From Actinernus sp. WN-2022 (Eukaryota; Cnidaria; Anthozoa; Actiniaria; Actinernidae), in the NCBI GenBank assembly GCA_030867875.1, contig JAOWCC010000577.1, positions 73,217,012 through 73,281,011 on the forward strand: a DNA stretch of 64,000 nucleotides, written 5' to 3'. The stretch's first letter is position 1, and every line of letters starts with the position of its first letter. The position numbers were made by a program, and so were the translations under genes. Shown here one piece after another: positions 31,011 through 42,985 of this stretch. The notes beneath the pieces are model-generated. The model was not told where the DNA came from. It did no database searches and saw only the letters and a program-made list of their open reading frames with translations.

Positions 31011-32957
31011 ACATGTGCATGTTCATACATTCGGGAACGAAAATCTAGCATGCAGTAACTGAGCAACTGAGTAAGAACTCCGACATGAAGATTTTTTTCA
31101 AACGAACGATAAATGACTGATGTGGAAATCGTATATTTATCTGTGGCGTGTCATTGACACTGGTAAAAATCCATCTTTCCTAAACACAAGACCAATTAAG
31201 GAATAAGGGACAATTACCACCTAACACGATTAACATTTTATTTAGTTCTATTTCCATGACCTGAAACCTCTTTATATTTGATTATTATCTCTGGTTTAAT
31301 ATTCGTTTCGGAGCGATTGCAGAATATTACACCACTTATGCCTACGGCAAACGTCGAACGTAATATAAGTCGCGCCGATCCTATTAAAAAATAGTTTCGG
31401 TAGAAGATCGATTTAGGGCCGACGTGGCAGCAAACGTCGAACCGTTATGTCGATCTTAATTCACTTGCGCTTAATTAAATTACGGGAACTAACACGTGTC
31501 CTGGCGCATTTCACTTTTCGCCCGCGGTTAGTGATATGGCGAAATACAGCGCTCGGTCGAATATATTAAAGAAAGGCCTTTCTGTAGAAAATGATTGTCC
31601 AAAACAGAAACAGAAGAATGGCGTTCTACAGAGCACCCGGTTGCGTGTATAGGAGACGATGGTTGTCACTGCAAGTGGCGTTATTGGCCATGTTTCTAGC
31701 GATTGCGATTCACACATTGGAACCTCTGTTAATAGTCGATCATGCCGCAATTTTCAACGACATTCTGGATGGTTTGACTTCATATGGTAGAAGCGTTTCA
31801 AAGCGAGCTATATCGCAACATTCGCAATAGCCAATGCTTCTGCCGGCATGCCAGCCAGACACGTCTTCATTACTTTCGAATACTGAGCATTTATTAGAAA
31901 AGGGCATTTCGCATTTAAAGACATTGTGTCCGAGCCCATGGTGCTTTGCGCGCGCAAATCATTTGCGTAGGCTACGAAAATCAGAAAGATAGTTGTTGTT
32001 ATGTGACTCTCGAATCTTTCAAAATCCATCCCTAGTTTGGGCCATCGTGTAATTATTCATAGGTATATATGCTTAACTGACTTTCTTTTATCTTAACTTT
32101 TGTATGTGTACTTTTTAAAATGAAACATTAGTTCGAATATTTCTTCGATTCCCGGTCAAGAGAGGCGATTCCGAGACAGCGAGGCGAAGCGACTCGACAA
32201 ATAATCATTCAGCAGTCCACATTTTACTTTCTCTAGGTCTACAAGAGAACATTTGTGGTTCAAAAGGACTACTACGTGAGTTTCCCGGGGATTTGCTGCA
32301 CTAAGGGACCGGCGGGCTTCGTTGGAAATACAAAGCACAAAGCAACCACTTCTGGCATCAAGATAATTCGTAATTATAATTTCGCACGGCTAAGCTCGAC
32401 TGAGGTGTTACGACTTATCTGTATCTGTATATGTTTTGAATTTTAACAAGAGCCCATCTGGGTTTCCACTCGGGCCACATGAGATTGAAGATGAAATACA
32501 CTTTCATTTGAAATCCTCTTAGTAATAACCAAAGGTAAGAATTATTAGCTGTATTTAGCAGTCTTTAGGAGTGGCCGGTACCGCTGTGACTTTCATTCTC
32601 TGCTCCCCTAGTATATATGTAATTTAATATTTTTGTTTTTCTCGTATGTAAATTAAAGAAGTTGACATTTTAATTTAAACACTATTTATTCAAGTAACAC
32701 ACATTTACAATTTAGTCTTCTGTTCTGTTATACTGCAGGTTCCAATTGTCTCAAATGTATGTTTATATTTGTACCATATTATATGTCGTATCCTGTCCAT
32801 CCTGCGATTGGAGCTAACTATGTCAATTTGTCTGCCTCTATGTAACTTTATCTGCTGTTCTTGCTATAGCAATACTACTGTTTGTAAACACGACGTCATT
32901 TACATATTTGCATATATGTGGTTGACAAAAAAAACGCGTGTTCGTATGACTTGTATG
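31011..32957. other. Non-coding interval, gene not recognised
   Basis: The ORF 31591-31830 (79 codons, with one hydrophobic segment) overlaps an antisense ORF of the same length, and neither has a domain. The motif gcaaacgtcgaac occurs twice near 31349 and 31432, and a related copy lies near 36804. No RNA gene seen. Confidence 0.35.
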
Positions 32958-33125
32958 GAGGGTGGAGGAACAGAACAGGGAGGAGGGAGAATTGCATGGC
33001 AAAAAAAAAACCAGGGAGGAAGAATTTAGCATACAGGGAGGAGGGAGAAAATGGGATCTACATACATGCTCTAGAGAGAAAAAAATAGGGAGGAGTGAGA
33101 TTTCACTACCCGTTCCTCTCCACTC
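32958..33125 (-). mobile_element. 168-bp second copy of the 236-bp MITE
   Basis: Reverse complement of 2095-2330 with internal deletion. Ends GAGGGTGGAGGAAC and the inverse of GAGTGGAGAGGAAC. 6-bp duplication TGTATG at 32952-32957 and 33126-33131. The shared ends and equal duplication length in two copies define the family. Confidence 0.85.
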
Positions 33126-33189
33126 TGTATGGGAACTAGCGATTTGGGACTCACAAAATACATCTAAAGTCTCAATTCTGCTTCCAAGT

Positions 33190-33445
33190 CCAAACATGGT
33201 TATCAAGCTAAATGAAGGATTCTTCCGTTTTCCCCATATTAACAGACCTGTAACAGTATCTTAATCCAGTAGACTCTCTCTAGCTAGGTTATTCTGTCAT
33301 AAAACATGCCTTAGCTGTGTAGTTGACCTGACCCAAACTGTCAACAGTTTTACCATTGACAGATTGCCTAATGTTATGCCCGGGAATAGATTTCTGACAA
33401 TGACTCATCGATCTATATCTCCTTGTCTCGTAATGACAACAAGAG
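33190..33445 (+). repeat. Dispersed copy of a segment of the 48-55 kb repeat
   Basis: atggttatcaagctaaatga through aactgtcaacagttttaccattgac to ctcatcgatctatatctcc closely matches 51873-52100 and, less closely, 54456-54680. A shorter match is at 50427-50505. No coding capacity. Confidence 0.75.
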
Positions 33446-36400
33446 GCCAAGTACAACCTCAACAACAAGTCTTTAAAATAACACATGCAATGTTCATGTT
33501 AACTAATTCCTCCCAGTGATTTAGCATTCAGTTTTGAACTGTATCAGTAGCTTTGCATATATATTTACTGGCAGCTACCACAGCAGCGTTATGCATGTAT
33601 CAGTGGCTTCCCCCAGGTGTCAGGTACCCTGGGGATTTGTCCAAATGACCAATCAAACCGCCTGGTATAGGGCACAACAAATAGTAAAAATTCATGCAAG
33701 GTTGGTCCCCTTGGTTCCTAATCCATGGACCAAAGTGAGCTTCACACCCTACCCCCCTACCCCCCCCCCCCCCCTCACCAATTGGCAACAAACAATTAAT
33801 TCTGACTACCTCCTGCACAACAGACTGACACTTAACCACTGAGCTTACTGGTTCTGTGATGGGCCAAATTTTGTTCAGATAAAATTAATCGAATTCTATT
33901 AAAAATACATCTGAGACATTGAATAAATGTAGTCCATGGAGTTTTAGCATAGTTTTTGTCATAAATAAATGTTATTATTATAGCCAGAGAATAATACTGG
34001 TTCACTAGTCATGCTCTTGCGATAAGTGATAATGGATATATAATGAACTACAACTGCCAAATGCTGCACATTTGCCCGGGGGGAGGGGTGTTGTTAACAT
34101 ATTGTAACCAGGACTGATCAGTATTACTTTCATTCTGGATGAGATAGGACGTATTTCTCAGCAAATATTAGCTTTTATGCATTTTTTTAAAGTAAAAATC
34201 TATTATGCTAGTGAAAATAAGACTGAGTTTGTACCCTTTCTCTTCGTATTTATTTATTTACTAGAAGTAACCATAGATTATCAAATCATAGATTATCAAC
34301 ATATTTTTGAAAGAGAAAGGACTGTAGTAACAGTCTGAAAAGCTGAAAATTGCTGCAATGATGTGGACAGTGTACGTAATCCTGATCAAAAGTGCTTGTT
34401 TTTTAACTAATGTGAAAATTTTGATGTCTTGACTTATATGTTAATATACAAGGGGATGCATCTGGGTATAAAAGTGTAATTATCTTTGTGTAACATTAAA
34501 TCATTGGATGCGATGCTTATGTTTACATGTGTGTTTTATATGGTTATGGCATTGATTTTAGAATTAGTAGCACATTTTGCTGTGTGGTATACAGTGTAAA
34601 GCAATAATTGAAGTTAGTGTAGAACACAAATCAACTCAGGCTATAGCTACCTACATTTACATACATACATGAACTTTATTTGAGCGTCAATAGTATTTAG
34701 CTGTAAAGCTAATTGGGAACACTATATTACAGGATATATAAAGGGATTAATATAAAGTACGTATAAATAAATATTACTATTCAGATGTGTATAAACTGAA
34801 TTCCAGTTCCTAGAACATAAACTATATATGCATGTGTATAAAGTACACCCCATGGAGTTCCTTCGATTCACATCATTCACATTACGTTTCCCGGGTATTT
34901 TTCAAGTGAGAACAAGGTTGGTTGCAGAATATTGAGCGCCATTGTTAGTTCCAGAATAAGTTCCAGATCAGCCTTGTTTCAGGTCCATTAGAAATTCTGT
35001 ACTAGATTAATTGAACACAGCAATGAAGTCAGTACTTTAAATTTCCCTCACCTTGTACTGTGTTGATATTCCAGTTCCTTGGCAATTATATCAAAGTGTC
35101 GGTATAGATTAACTCTCTGTCTGAATGAACCAAGATGTACAGTGTCGCAACTCACACAAGATACGCCGATTACGGGTATCTAGAAAACTCAGACCTTGTT
35201 TATCTTCAGCCAGGTCATCTTACTGTTTGTAGTTTCGGTATCTGTATGTACAGCGAAAAGCAGAATCCAGTACAGCGAGCAAGCCAACAGAATTCACTCG
35301 GTTGTTCACAAATTTTATGGTGAGTTGATTTGACTTGGTTCTCTGTCGTCACCGCGCCGACAAAACATACCATGTTTGACTTAAAGTTAAACCACCACGA
35401 TGCACGCGTGTAGTATTTAAAAAGCTTCTTCACAACTCACACTGAAATATTCATATCCATGTATTTCTCTTCGGCCTTCAGGTATGATTTATAGCATCTT
35501 GACCATTTGCAGTTACCGATCGAACAGCACAATTCAATGCAGCGAGCAAGCCAAGCATATTTTTCGATCGCACATTCACTCGGGTTCAGCATAAATAAAT
35601 AACAAGTATCGTGAGCCTGTTGGAAGGCTTTCGCACGGTGAAGTTTGAGAGAGATGCGAGGAACTTTCTCTCTAATTTGCAGTCCGGGTCTCCACCATCT
35701 TGCTTTTACCGTATTAAATTATGTAAATAAATTAACCTGGCGAGTGTTGTGTGACCAGCACAGTGCAATCTGATTGGTGTGAACTTGACCTTTAACGCAT
35801 GCGCAGAAATATTGCGACACCCAACCAAAAAATAAAATAAATAAATAACGACTTGCATTTTAAGACTCGGTGCTGCCACAGGCAGCCCGAGTAATTAGCA
35901 GAGAAAGCAATGTCCTTAACCTTTTTTTTTCAGCCTCCAGTACGTCCAGAAAGTCTTGCTACCAAAACTACGATCGCGGGTCAAACTCCAATCTGCCGAG
36001 TTCATCTGTTACTTCGCTGTGAGTTTGACTCGAGTGCGAGTATGACATTTCATTTTGCACTCAAAATATATCATTCGCAAGGAAAGTAGAGATCTTCAAA
36101 TACAGCTAAGCAATACTGGAGACATGAAAACAAGGTAGCAAGAGTATGCGTTTGCTTGTAGAGTTGTGAACAGTCGCACTCGTAAACCTAATTAGAATCT
36201 AAACAGAGAACAACTGGCTTCCTGCCGAGTACTGTTAAAATCATATTCGAAGCTTCCGGGGAAAATTCGTTGGCTCGATTGGGTTTTTAATCCAGTAGAA
36301 ATTATAAAATTCGTTATCCAAAGTGTATGTGTACTTCTTTTATCAAACTTATAAACAATCGAGAGCATTTTAGTTCGCCTGAAAGCTGACCTTTAATTTA

Positions 36401-37539
36401 TGCGGCCGTTGATAAACAAACTAACATTGGCGCAAAGCACCATGGGCTCGGATACAGGGTCTTTAAGGTAAATGTATTTTGTGACCTTAAAGCACGATCT
36501 ACACATTTCCGGCATAGCGTCATGCGGCAATCACTTCCGATAGGCCGCCATTTCGCCTTCGAAATCGTCTTTGTACAGCGCATGCTCAGCAGGGGGGATC
36601 AGTGTTTGGGAGATGTTGTTTTCACGGTTTTGGCACAATCCATACTATTAGCATGATTTATTTAATATTTTACATAATTTATGAATTTAGTTCGGCGCGT
36701 GTTAAGAACGTTTGCTGTAAAGTCGCACCAGAGTCGTAATTCCCGACTTGGCTTCTCGAACCTCATGCTGGACTCGTACCTATTGAATAGGTCGATCTCT
36801 ATTGCGGCAAACGTCGTACTATCCATGAGCCTATTTCAAAATTAATAGGTTCGACTGAATTAAGTTCATGGCTAGTTCGACCTTAATTGACTCTTGAATA
36901 ATTCATTTTCTCAAATTTTCATACAAAACCTTTTAAAAACCTAACCCCAAAACCATTTTAAATCCCAAATCATTCATATAGAACGAGTCTAAATACATCT
37001 GAACCATAATGGAGAACATATTTCAAAAGTCACCACTTTCCTCGAAAATAAAACTGCATGCAGATCAAAATGGAAGACTATAACACATCCCTAAATATTC
37101 ACAAGGGATAGCTATTAGGTAAAGGAAACGCTACATGTACATGCATGCTACAATACCACCTGCTTGGAGAGTGAAAGTAGATATAATTTTATCAGTCCAT
37201 GAATCCACCTAAAAAGCATTGATTTCTAAACATGTTGATAAGTATGGGTTCGTAAACCCTGCTAAAATAATTGTTTTCTAAAATACAAAAAAAAAACTGA
37301 TCTCAATTAATATTGTAATATTTTTGAGCAAGTTAAGTTCAGAGAGAGTGTTATGTGAAGTTAATTTATTATAATTACTGGGAGCAGTTGTAGTAGGCCT
37401 TTTGCAGGAAACAGTGACGTGCTGGTATAATACATTGTTAACGATGAATTGAGCTTGTGATCTCCATGTGATCTCCATAACGGGCCACAGTTTATCTCGG
37501 AAGTTTTCAAACATTATATTTCAGATTGTGGTATTAACC
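33446..37539. other. Large non-coding interval
   Basis: No gene recognised on either strand. Contents noted: C15 run (33760-33774); a possible minus-strand LINE or SINE 3' tail with AATAAAGTTCATG and a TATG microsatellite (34655-34700); a hairpin GACTCGGTGCTGCC/GGCAGCCCGAGT (35863-35891) related to the hairpins at 52565; NRF1-like GCATGCGC near 35799 and GCGCATGCTC near 36579. A diverged duplicate of the gcgagcaagccaa block occurs near 35276 and 35542. Confidence 0.35.
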
Positions 37540-38275
37540 ACAGGCAGATCACCCAGCTATGGCTACAAGCAAGAGGCAAAATAGATCTCTAGTGAAAAGA
37601 ATGCAGATCGCACAAGCCGAAGGGAAGAACTGGTTGAAAGAAGTTCGAACTTATCTCACAGCCTACAGGGCGATGCCTCATACAAGGCTACAGGAGTCAG
37701 CCCAGCAGAACTGCTATTTGGTAGGAAGGTGAAAACCAAATTACCAGATATCAAAGAAGCTGAACAGGCAGAGGAAGTTAGAGATAGAGATAGTGAGATA
37801 AAAGCTAAATCTAACCTCTATGCAGACAAGAAGAGACACGCAGAAGAAGCAGATCTGAGTCCAGGAGACAAAGTGTTAGTGAAACAGAACAAAGAAAACA
37901 AGTTGTCTACACCATTCTCAGCAGAGCCATATGACGTAGTAAGCAAAGAAGGTAACAGTGTAGTTGTCGAGTCTCCTCAATGAGTACGGTACAAGAGAAA
38001 CTTGACACACGTGACGAAGTACTTAGTACCTACGATACTATATGAGATGCGCTAATGGCGAAGACGGTTTAAGTGCAGCTTGTAACCAGAAAGAAACGGG
38101 AGAGGTGAATGGTAACACACAAGAGATGAAAGTTGCAACCACTCAGAGGGAAGAAAACATCGGACACATAACTCCTACACCTAGTCTAGACTCTACTACG
38201 GTCAAAAGACCAACTCGCACGAGAACTGTGCCAAAGCACTGTCCTCTCCGCCTGCATTTTATGTTAAACTGTTAA
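37540..38275 (+). pseudogene. Ty3/Gypsy integrase C-terminal fragment
   Basis: Coding text reads KRMQIAQAEGKNWLKEV then LTAYRAMPHT, SPAELLF-like, GRKVKTKLPDI, KKRHAEEADLSPGDKVLV and VVESPQ, with a TGA at 37981 before VRYKRNLTHV. This is the end of an integrase catalytic domain plus the GPY-type C-terminal domain. There is a frameshift near 37680. No RT, RNase H or LTR is adjacent, so only a 3' fragment remains. It belongs to a different family from the Gypsy element at the right end of the window. Confidence 0.8.
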
Positions 38276-38703
38276 AAGGCTGGTGGGAAAAGCAGCATGA
38301 AAACATTTCACATCCCTGCATGTCGAAAATTAAGTAAATATGGCCATATTATGCAACGTTAAATTTCCACTTATATGTTGATCACCCAAACCCTACCCCC
38401 ACCCCACCCTCTGCAATACTCCTTCACCTCCTCCTTCCTTCTGCGAGCAGAGTTTTCTACGTGTGTTTTGCTTGGGTTTGCTTCTCTGCATGCTAGCAGG
38501 AAACCGCCCTCCCGCTACGCAGGGCGATTGTTGTGTTTGCTAGATGTCAAACAGAAACTCCTACCTCGAAAGTTCTTAACAACAGCCTGTCCTTAAACGC
38601 AGTGTACATGTCTTGTAATGTCCCACCGGTGTCATGGCGGCGTGAGTGCCAAAAGCTGGTCTTTCGAAAGTGGTCTATTTGCACTTCAAAGCTTTAGTTC
38701 ACA

Positions 38704-38950
38704 ATGTCTAAATTAAAGGACCTCTGGAGTTCTGAATTTCTTCCAAATATTCAGAAAGAAATCCGTACAGATATCAAAATTGAAATCGACAAGCTCGGTG
38801 GAGTTCGCTACGCGAACTCGCGAACCGCTGTAGCAAAATCGAAGAGTCACAGCAACTTCTAAGCGCCTTCTCAATATTTATTTTGGGGAGAAAAAAACCC
38901 AGAAGTGCCTCAAACCAGAAATAAACACATCAGTGATGAAGAGGAACAAC
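38704..38950 (+). pseudogene. LINE ORF1-like coiled-coil fragment
   Basis: ATG at 38704 opens SKLKDLWSSEFLPNIQKEIR, then, after a frame change, NRCSKIEESQQLL. Proteins starting DLW..FLP.I..EI followed by a short coiled coil are typical of ORF1 of cnidarian non-LTR retrotransposons. Truncated and frameshifted. Confidence 0.5.
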
Positions 38951-39319
38951 TTCACAACACACAGGTAAGATTTCATGACTTTATTGATCATTTTAGTACA
39001 GTTTTAGAATTTTTCTAAAAATTCCCATATATTCCTTGTAAAAATCATTAGCTTGGGCTGCCTGTGAAAAGACGAGAAATAAATTTGAGAGAGCACACAT
39101 CAAAGTATCAAAACACGTTTGGGTTTAAACTTTTATTCCCTTCCCATTCAATTCCCATCCCTTTCCATTTGCTATACCAGTTCGGCTAGCTGATGAAATG
39201 TTATTTACAATTCCTGTTCCCACAACACTTGTCTCCAAAGCTAACCAGGAGACATTATATGGGACACGGGACACAAGCTATCTAAAAATTCAAGAAGAGA
39301 AAACAGTTCAGCGAAATAT
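38951..39319. other. Non-coding spacer
   Basis: No gene. Contains attagcttgggctgcctgtg (39046-39065), related to the hairpin at 35863-35891 in reverse orientation. Confidence 0.35.
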
Positions 39320-40229
39320 TCAACAAGACCTTCTATAAAAGTTTCTTACGCTGTCAGGTGAAATATAGTGAAAGGCGTCCACGATTGTTTGTTGAAGTTG
39401 ACCGGGTGTCCTGACGAGAGTAATATTTTTATTTGATAAAATGTTTGCCAGGCCTCGTTCTTGATGCACACTGGTATTATCAGCTATTAAGTAACAATTA
39501 TTTGGTACAAGAGGCAATACGTGATATACAATAACATCATTAATTAGTTCGATAGTGAAATTACCTTCAACTTGTAGTGCGGCAATAACCCCTTCTCTAA
39601 ATCCAACAACGCCAAGAACTGAGCACATCCCAGCTCGACTTTTGTTCTCAAAGCTTGGCACTGCGAAACCGCACTCACTGCGCCCGTACATGCGGTGGTC
39701 GGTATTTCCTGTAAAACTAGTTTCGTCGAAAAAATATAGGTTACGCGGGTCAACAGTTCTACGCCACACGAAAAACTCTTGCCGTCGCTGTTGAATGTAG
39801 GGTGTAAAACGTCCGTTAGCGACCATTATATACGTTTTCCTTGCTAAGTGCGACTTACAAAGGATATTTTTAATGGATGAGATGGATGGTGTCTCCTGCG
39901 GCGCTGGCGCGAAATCTTCTTGCAATCATTCTTTGGACTTCGTGCATATACATGGTCGGGTAAATTGCAAATGCAGCTTCGATGTACATCTCCAGCCACA
40001 GCGGTATTTCCTTAGGCCTGGTGTTATGCTCAAACCGTGGACAGATAGCCAGTTTTTGACGAAACAATTGCAGTAGATTTGAAGCGCAGTTAAAAGCTAA
40101 TATTACAAGCTCGTGCCGTGGCTGCAATTTAACCCGTGTTATAAAAGTCACAAGAATGTATATCATCTTTTGCGCGGGATATAGTAAGGACCTCCTCTCG
40201 AATTCAGTCGCCAGGCCAATTTCCAACAT
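39320..40229 (-). pseudogene. Tc1/mariner-like (DDE_3) transposase, broken
   Basis: An N-terminal helix-turn-helix part (40229-39870) and a catalytic part (39925-39320) are in different frames, joined at about 39915. The catalytic part has Asp in LYFFDETSF and Asp in YLIADNTSVHQ. The third acidic residue is missing because the segment between LVRTP and the C-terminal IVDAFHYISPDSVRNFYRRS is deleted. With one frameshift and no catalytic Glu/Asp it cannot work. Terminal repeats were not located. Confidence 0.8.
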
Positions 40230-40499
40230 ATAAAAGCCTTACTTAATTAAAACCGGCTGCCCATGATATAGATGCTGTTGCGCGCAGTAGACTATGAAAA
40301 TATCTGCATCAAGTTTTCTTTCGCGCGACCAGACTCATTTTCACGTCAAAATGAGAATAATCCGTCTGTATGCTTGTCACTTGCATATGCGAAAAATCAT
40401 AGGCTGTGGGTAAAGGACAGTTTGCCCTCCAAGTGTACTCCGCCGAGGACAACCACTTGGATTGCGCGCGTGAAGTCTAGCCTGACCGGTGAGCCTAAA

Positions 40500-41115
40500 A
40501 TGCAGCGTACCGGTACAGGTCGAACCTGTGTCAAGTGTAGAACACATGGTAACATAGTACAGTGGAGAGGGCACAAGATGTTTTGCCCGTATAGGCTTTG
40601 TTCTTGCTACAAATGGGTTTCGCACACCACAGCTAACACAGTAACAACAACCATGGTCCTGACTGGCGTTGAAACATCTCCGGGCCGAAATGCTTCAAGA
40701 TGACGTAATTGAAGTCGTATACTTCGAAGCAACCGGAAACAAACTCAACAAATGCACGACCGTCACTGAGAAAAGGAATGGTAGGCACACATTTTTTTAT
40801 TCACTTAATAGCGAGCTTTATTGTGTCGAGTCACGAACAGAAGCGCTTTTACCGTTTTTTCTATTCAACAGAGGACTAGAAGAAACAGCTTCAAAAGCAC
40901 AAACAATATTATTCGTCAGTAAATGAAATACAGCGGAAGGTGACTGAAGCAGTTCCCGAAATTCCGCCGCTGCAGGCTTTCAAAACAGCGATCCAAGTGC
41001 ATCAGTTATCACCTGTGGAACCCGGCCCTAAGAAAGAAGCAGTTCATTCCTATACTACGCAACGCGCCCAACGCGTAAAAAATCATAATAACACTACAAC
41101 TAGTGGAGTGTGACA
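40500..41115 (+). pseudogene. DM-domain (DMRT-like) gene copy, probably processed
   Basis: From 40500: QRTGTGRTCVKCRTHG, then WRGHKMFCPYRLCSCYKW. This is a DM zinc-binding domain (C-x2-C-x3-H ... GHK-x2-C-x4-C-x-C), but the last Cys ligand is Trp. Downstream, in shifting frames, come LRAEMLQDD, KKQLQKHKQYY, EIQRKVTEAVPEIPP and NNTTTSGV followed by TGA (41113). AATAAA follows near 41153. DMRT proteins are transcription factors, often of sexual development. The lack of introns, the lost ligand and the frame breaks suggest a retrocopy. An open frame extends upstream to 40272. Confidence 0.7.
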
Positions 41116-41791
41116 GTGCCGGATGCCTGGTGGACAGCAGCAAACGGTTTCTTTAATAAACTACGGTATTACAAATCATTACATAGTACTAATATTACAA
41201 AATCATAATATTTAACAGGACATGATTTAACAGGACATGAAGGAATAGAGAAAACATTCCATAACCACACATCATTCTAAACGGATGGTTGCACAATCAA
41301 ATGACGTAATCACATGATAATAAATAGCTTTTCACATGCTTAAATCAAATAATACCGAAAAATCGATATCTAAAGAAAATAATGTACGTTGCCCGGTACG
41401 AAAAACCATCGTAAAAAACCACGTCTTGCTACGTGGAAAAACTTCTGGAAACGTACTCCTCGACCGAATGCAATCGTACAAGGCTCCGAGGGCTAAAGCC
41501 AAAATGGTTATATCTAGATGAATAATAATTTAAAACATTAAAACTAAAGTTTGGCTGACTTGTGGCTGTCCAGCAAGCGAGAGAAAGAATTCTAAACTGA
41601 TTGGTCTTTATATACCTCAAATATGAATATTAAACATATGTACAAGAAAAGAACTAATGAACTATCACTTAAGTGATAAACAAATAGCTACGTGCCGTAA
41701 TGAAGACGCTTTCCAACTCACTTTGTTACGTTGGAAAGCCTCTATAACTGTTATGCTGCCGCTACCAACAATGGCTTGTGACTCATTTTAA
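41116..41791. other. Non-coding spacer
   Basis: A 61-codon basic ORF (41336-41521) has no recognisable domain. Nothing else seen. Confidence 0.3.
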
Positions 41792-42270
41792 GGAAAAGCT
41801 TCAGCAGTTTTTCCAGACATTCAAGAAGAAACGCTGGCCGCCCTGTTGAGTCACGACAACGGAAACATAAATGCTGTGTTGGAGAAAGTTCTGGATTCAG
41901 AGTGTGAGGCCACGGCAGAAGTGTCAGGCAACATTTCCGACTTCGCGCTCAAAGAAGAAAGGAAAGCTGCCGTTTTAGCCACTGAGACGTCCATCTCGAG
42001 CAGTCAGTATCCGAATTAAAGTCAATTCTGGCCAACTTTAGTAGAGCTGAAGAAACATCACCCACAGCTGACGTCAAGAAATCTCACGGAAAAGTTATTT
42101 ATTTTCACCGTCCTGAGAAAAGCACTGGTCTACCATCGAGTGAGCGCTAATGCAGCCCTGATCACGTGGACCAGTACTCTCTAGTCTTGTCTGCCGATAA
42201 AGAGTTCTGCCCTTCCTGCATAGAAATGATGCCCATGAAGGAATGCACTTTTTGCCCCTTCTGCGGCTAG
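41792..42270 (+). pseudogene. Decayed gene copy: CUE-like domain plus zinc ribbon
   Basis: First frame: AVFPDIQEETLAALLSHDNG then NINAVLEKVLDS, a CUE/UBA-like ubiquitin-binding helix bundle, running to TAA at 42017-42019. After a frameshift near 42010: LKSILANFSRAEE, a TAA, then SLVLSADKEFCPSCIEM and CTFCPFCG ending at TAG (42268-42270), a C-x2-C/C-x2-C zinc ribbon. AATAAA at 42473. I do not recognise the parent gene. DMRT proteins carry a CUE-like DMA domain, so a link to the neighbouring DM copy is possible, but the zinc ribbon argues against it. Confidence 0.45.
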
Positions 42271-42674
42271 CTGCTTGGAGAAAACTACCATCGCCTTTAA
42301 GATTTTGAAAAACACACTTTGTTGCAATGGACTAGGTCTCATGCACTCCCAACGGTTTCACGATAATTTATAATTGAGCATTGAGCGAGTGCCACATATT
42401 TTCTATACCAAGGTTCTTTATTTCTAAAAGCCCGAGTATAGACTTTAAATTAAAATGATAGTTGAAGTGTATAATAAAAGATTTGCTTGTTCTATAAGTG
42501 TTTCTCTCCTTATTGTAGACGTCCACTGATCCTACTTCGTGCACTGGTGGGAACAGTTATGGCTGACTGAACACATTTATGGTTGACCGACCAGGCATTA
42601 TCCGCAATTTAGCACAAATTAGATTTTGCTAATATTTCATGCATATATTGCATGCACTCTCATCTCATCCACTC

Positions 42675-42985
42675 GTAAAAAAACAAAAGTTGAAATACAT
42701 AACATACAACAAAAAGAACACATTAAATATCTAGGGATATATATTGATTAAAATCTTAACTGGGAACCTCAAATCCAACATATTAACAGTAAAATTTCTA
42801 AACATTTAGGAATTCTTTACAAACTTCGACACTATCTGAGTTTGCAGATGTTAAAGCAAATGTATTATTCCCTAATATATCCTTATCTTCAGTATGGAAT
42901 TATGAGCTGAGGCAATACTTACAAACGCAGACTAACAAAAATCAAAACAAAACAAAATAAGTGCATACGTTGTATGTGGACCCTT
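42675..42985 (+). pseudogene. CR1/L2-like LINE reverse transcriptase, 3' fragment part 1
   Basis: Reads HIKYLGIYID, NWEPQIQHINSKISKHLGIL, YKLRHYLSLQMLKQMYYS, LIYPYLQYGI, a stop, GNTYKRRLTKIKTKQNKCIR. This is the distal RT region of CR1/L2-type non-LTR elements. Homology breaks after CIRC at about 42972 and resumes at about 44535. Confidence 0.8.

Noticed and set aside
31511..31830. Overlapping sense and antisense 79-codon ORFs, one with a membrane-like segment
   Set aside because: No domain, and mutual overlap is typical of chance open frames. No promoter or splice evidence.
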